From Clostridiales bacterium (GTDB lineage Bacteria > Bacillota_A > Clostridia > Oscillospirales > Oscillospiraceae), in NCBI GenBank assembly GCA_004553625.1, contig SFKX01000051.1, forward strand, positions 1 through 7,324: DNA of 7,324 nucleotides, in the 5' to 3' direction. How positions within the stretch are numbered: position 1 is the stretch's first letter; each line of letters opens with the position of its first letter. This document shows positions 5,218 to 7,324 of this stretch, one piece after another. A program made the position numbers and the translations under genes. The notes below the pieces were generated by a model. That model made no database searches, was not told the DNA's origin, and worked only from the letters and a program-made list of their open reading frames with translations.

Positions 5218-5745
5218 CTACTCTGGCCTGCTTGCCGGTGATCTGCGCCCTGATGTGGCGCTCGGCTTCGTATGGCGTCGGATCCGGGTAGCCTTCGGCG
5301 CGAGGTCGCAGACGATCCGGGCGTCGATCTCGACGCTGATGCTGCCGATCGGCCCGGGCAGGTGCAGCGTCACGCTGCCAGCGTCCTGCGGCTCAGGATC
5401 CGGGGCGGCAGCAGGAGCGGGCTCGACGCGGCTGATCTCCTCGAAGCCGTTCAGCACGGGGATCCCGGCAGCCTTGGCGACCTCGATCTCCCCGGCCATA
5501 CCAGCGGACGGGTGGGAGAGGCCGAAGGCCCACAGCTCGTCGCACTGGAGCACCAGCTCACGGCCGAAGCTCAGGGCCAGCTCGCGCTCGGCCGGGATCG
5601 TGTCGTCCATGAACTGCGTGAGGTAGATGTGCGGGGCGATCGGGATGCAGCCCTTCATAGCTGCGGCCCTGCTGTATTCCTTGGCCCGCTGGATGTTGTT
5701 CTCGTAGTCCCCGCGGCACGGGGAGCAGATATAAACCTTTTTCAT
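5218..5745 (-). CDS. DUF4406/DUF7768 nucleoside deoxyribosyltransferase-like protein
   Basis: Residues 1-100 match small phage and bacterial proteins with the nucleoside 2-deoxyribosyltransferase fold: KVYICSPCRGDYENN (3-17), PIAPHIYLTQF (35-45), ERELALSFGRELVLQCDELW (53-72) and PSAGMAGEIEVAKAAGIPVL (79-98). E86 in the S-GM--E pattern corresponds to the usual catalytic glutamate. The fold cleaves or transfers the N-glycosidic bond of nucleosides or nucleotides; the phage substrate is unknown. A PAPAAAPDPEPQ linker (109-120) leads to a short beta-rich piece, VTLHLPGPIGSISVEIDARI (125-144). After residue 150 the sequence turns basic and low-complexity while the -1 frame carries RecU-like sequence, so the last 25 residues may be an artefact of a frameshift. 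The start has an AGGAGG binding site, 9 bases after the helicase loader stop. Confidence 0.8.
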   Translation of the reverse strand: MKKVYICSPCRGDYENNIQRAKEYSRAAAMKGCIPIAPHIYLTQFMDDTIPAERELALSFGRELVLQCDELWAFGLSHPSAGMAGEIEVAKAAGIPVLNGFEEISRVEPAPAAAPDPEPQDAGSVTLHLPGPIGSISVEIDARIVCDLAPKATRIRRHTKPSATSGRRSPASRPE

Positions 5746-5754
5746 GATGTCCTC

Positions 5755-6744
5755 CTATTTCTGGCGCCAGCTTTCGCCGGTCAGGGCGATGGCTCTGCAC
5801 ATTTCCATCAGCCGGTCGATGGTGGCCCGGGCTGTGGTGTCGTCCCGGGTGTCCCGGGTGGTCATGCGTCGGATCAGCGTGTCGGCGTCGTAGTTGGTGG
5901 TCACTATGGTCGGCAGGTATGCCTCATAGCGGCCGTTGATGATGTTGTAAATGGTCGAGATCGCCCACTCGGTCGGGGGCTCTTTTCCCATGTCGTCGAT
6001 GACCAGCAGCGGCACGGTCTTGTAGATCTTCAGGACGCTGCCCTCGTCGCCTTCGCTGCTGGAGTAGGTGCGCTTGATGCGCTCCAGCAGGTCGATCATG
6101 GTCATGCAGATGACCGGGCGGCCCTGAGCGATCAGGTGGTTGGCTATGGCTGCGGCGAGATGGGTCTTGCCGGTGCCCGGCGGGCCGGCGATAAACAGGC
6201 CGTTGCGGCCGGGCTCTGGCTGCCCCTGAACTGGCAGCAGCCGGTCGAAGCTGTCCGCGTAGCGCTTGGCGACGGCCGCGGCCTTCTGGTTGCTGTCCGT
6301 GATCTGGAAGGTCGAGAAGGTTCTGCGGAGGAAACGGTCGCCCATGCCTGACTCGCCGACGATGCGCTGGATCTTATCGCGGAGCTTTCGATCCTCCTCA
6401 GCTTTGCGCTCGGTTTCTTCCTTGGCCTTGCGTTCGGCCTCGGCCTTCTCGAAGGCTGCCACGGCGTCGGGGCAGGTGCAGCGCTCCGGCCCGTATGGGG
6501 CCCACCAGATGCGATCCCCGAAGGGGAAGCCCTTAGTGTGGCGCGGTGCCCCGCAGAACTCACAGGCGACCGGCTTCGGGGTGCCCGGCAGATCTGCCAC
6601 GGCCGGGTCGTTGCTGAGGATCCAGTTGGTGCCGCCGTCCCCGGCGTCAGTCGTCGAGGTCGTCTGCTGTCTTGAAGCCCTTCGAGTAGTCGCGGCCGGC
6701 GTCGGCTGCGCTGCTGCGTTCAGGATCTCCCCGATTTTCTGCAT
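5755..6744 (-). CDS. DnaC-type replicative helicase loader (AAA+ ATPase)
   Basis: A 329-residue loader that places the replicative helicase on DNA, either the host DnaB/DnaC type or a phage one not seen here. GPPGTGKTH (187-195) is Walker A, LLVIDD (246-251) Walker B, TTN (282-284) sensor 1, and R311 in ATIDRL a possible arginine finger. Before the AAA+ domain, CEFC (C61, C64) and CTC (C89, C91) form a probable zinc finger, followed by a charged coiled coil (97-124). This is the usual layout of Firmicutes phage DnaC proteins. The ATG at 6744 with AGGAGGTGA 6 bases upstream is well supported, although it lies 98 bases inside the preceding replication gene. The first 35 residues are a polar, threonine- and alanine-rich lead. 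Confidence 0.92.
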   Translation of the reverse strand: MQKIGEILNAAAQPTPAATTRRASRQQTTSTTDAGDGGTNWILSNDPAVADLPGTPKPVACEFCGAPRHTKGFPFGDRIWWAPYGPERCTCPDAVAAFEKAEAERKAKEETERKAEEDRKLRDKIQRIVGESGMGDRFLRRTFSTFQITDSNQKAAAVAKRYADSFDRLLPVQGQPEPGRNGLFIAGPPGTGKTHLAAAIANHLIAQGRPVICMTMIDLLERIKRTYSSSEGDEGSVLKIYKTVPLLVIDDMGKEPPTEWAISTIYNIINGRYEAYLPTIVTTNYDADTLIRRMTTRDTRDDTTARATIDRLMEMCRAIALTGESWRQK

Positions 6745-7324
6745 CTGTCGTCACCTCCTCGAGCTCGTTGTCCCATTGGCCGCCGTTCAGCCATGTGGCC
6801 GGGTTCGGTATGTAGCGGCCGTTGTCTCGGCGCCACTGTTCGCTCCGCTTCTGAGCGTTCACGGCCTGCATGATCTTCTCGTGCAGCTCGGCGTCCGGCC
6901 GCAGCCGTTTCCATGCCTTGAGGGCGTACTGTTTGGCGACTTTCTTCGGGTAGGCGCTCCAGAACTCTGCAAACCTGACCTCGATGGCGTCCTTTTTGCC
7001 CTCGTCAGCCCCCTCGTCAGAGGGGGAAGGGGGAGTAGTACCATCTGTACTCTTATCTACTCTACTCTGGTCTACTCTGCCTGCGGCTTTCTTGCGGCCT
7101 TTCTTCGGCTGACCGCTGGCCGTTTGTTGGTCGTCTGCGTTTTCTCCTGCGGCTGCTGCGGCCGCGTCACGCCGACGCTGCGATCGCTCTTTTTCGGCCT
7201 TCCGCTGGTCGATCAGCTTGCCGGCGTACTCGTACCAGTCGTGGATCTCGAGCTCGCCGTCCTCGTTTTCGTCCAGCCAGCCGGCCCGGATCAGCGCCGC
7301 GGCCAGCTTTTCGGCGTCTCCTTC
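6647..7324 (-). CDS. Phage replication initiator/replisome organizer, C-terminal part
   Basis: The frame is open from the right edge (7324) to a TGA at 6649-6647, giving 225 residues without the N-terminus. It begins EGDAEKLAAALIRAGWLDEN and EIHDWYEYAGKLIDQRKAEK, the end of the winged-helix replisome organizer domain. A basic, alanine-rich linker follows (ERSQRRRDAAAAAAGENADD, then KKGRKKAAGRVDQSRVDKS). The conserved phage C-terminal block is FAEFWSAYPKKVAKQYALKA, WKRLRPDAELHEKIMQAVNA and YIPNPATWLNGGQWDNE. Such proteins bind the phage origin and recruit the helicase loader, which is encoded next and overlaps by 98 bases. The linker DNA carries TACTCT repeats that may be origin iterons. The start lies outside the window. 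Confidence 0.85.
   Translation of the reverse strand, partial: EGDAEKLAAALIRAGWLDENEDGELEIHDWYEYAGKLIDQRKAEKERSQRRRDAAAAAAGENADDQQTASGQPKKGRKKAAGRVDQSRVDKSTDGTTPPSPSDEGADEGKKDAIEVRFAEFWSAYPKKVAKQYALKAWKRLRPDAELHEKIMQAVNAQKRSEQWRRDNGRYIPNPATWLNGGQWDNELEEVTTDAENRGDPERSSAADAGRDYSKGFKTADDLDD
6751..6759 (-). promoter_or_regulatory. Ribosome binding site of the helicase loader
   Basis: AGGAGGTGA on the minus strand, 6 bases before the ATG at 6744 and inside the coding sequence of the replication initiator. It fixes the loader start despite the long overlap. Confidence 0.8.
6999..7020 (-). repeat. Short direct repeat in the linker coding sequence
   Basis: CCCTCGTCAG occurs at 6999-7008 and 7011-7020. 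On the coding strand it gives the repeated acidic DEGADEG at the end of the replication protein linker. It is probably a small slippage duplication. Confidence 0.6.
7048..7080 (-). repeat. Short phased TACTCT repeats in the replication gene
   Basis: Four copies of TACTCT on the plus strand begin at 7048, 7058, 7063 and 7073, so they are 10, 5 and 10 bases apart. The segment includes a near-perfect 10-base tandem (7061-7070 and 7071-7080, one mismatch). They encode the RVDQSRVDKS part of the linker and stand out as less GC-rich than their surroundings. They may be iterons of a phage origin within the initiator gene, or only repetitive linker coding. Confidence 0.6.

Noticed and set aside
4748..6351. 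Two long plus-strand open frames (292 and 359 codons) opposite the RecU-like, DUF4406-like and helicase loader genes
   Set aside because: Both are antisense to genes with recognised motifs, show no domain of their own, and are explained by codon bias.
7115..7324. Searched for an integrase, repressor, attachment site or tRNA
   Set aside because: Nothing was found in this segment beyond the replication protein coding sequence, and none was seen in the rest of the window.

Overview
The window looks like the early (replication, recombination and nucleotide-metabolism) region of a tailed phage or prophage from a GC-rich member of the Firmicutes/Clostridia, an Oscillospiraceae-like gut bacterium being the best guess. 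The reasons are strong AGGAGG-type ribosome binding sites, GC-rich codon use and a gene set typical of such phages. No structural, integration or lysis genes are visible. Host and phage identity are inferred, not proven.

Every supported gene lies on the minus strand, so transcription runs from position 7324 down to 1. The genes are packed as one operon with four-base ATGA overlaps (2787-2790, 4712-4715, 300-303), a TGATG junction (636-640) and longer overlaps (6647-6744, 4092-4147, 34-47). No stretch over 300 bases lacks a gene. No tRNA, rRNA, CRISPR array, insertion sequence or clear promoter is seen.

In transcription order: (1) a replication initiator/replisome organizer, cut by the window edge, carrying short TACTCT repeats that could be iterons; (2) a DnaC-type helicase loader starting inside it; (3) a nucleoside-deoxyribosyltransferase-like protein (DUF4406/DUF7768 type); (4) a RecU-like Holliday junction resolvase; (5) an MT-A70 adenine methyltransferase with a nine-G tract; (6) a small unknown protein whose frame runs on through the next gene; (7) a small winged-helix protein; (8) an OGG1-type 8-oxoguanine DNA glycosylase; (9) a phage 'replication terminator protein' family member; (10) a 237-residue conserved phage protein; (11) a SprT-like zinc metallopeptidase with a zinc finger; (12) a small membrane protein; (13) a MazG-like pyrophosphohydrolase; (14) a small zinc-ribbon protein; (15) the first codons of another gene.

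The first genes load the replicative helicase. RecU, the glycosylase and the SprT-like peptidase form an unusually rich repair set (junction resolution, oxidised-base removal, possible DNA-protein crosslink proteolysis). The methyltransferase may modify the phage genome, and the MazG-like and deoxyribosyltransferase-like proteins may act on nucleotides.

The main oddity is at gene boundaries. Three reading frames (RecU, glycosylase, membrane protein) carry family-like protein sequence upstream of the first ATG/GTG/TTG and have no standard start codon there, and one small gene has lost its expected stop. This is either indel/sequence error or mutation, or unusual initiation or frameshifting.
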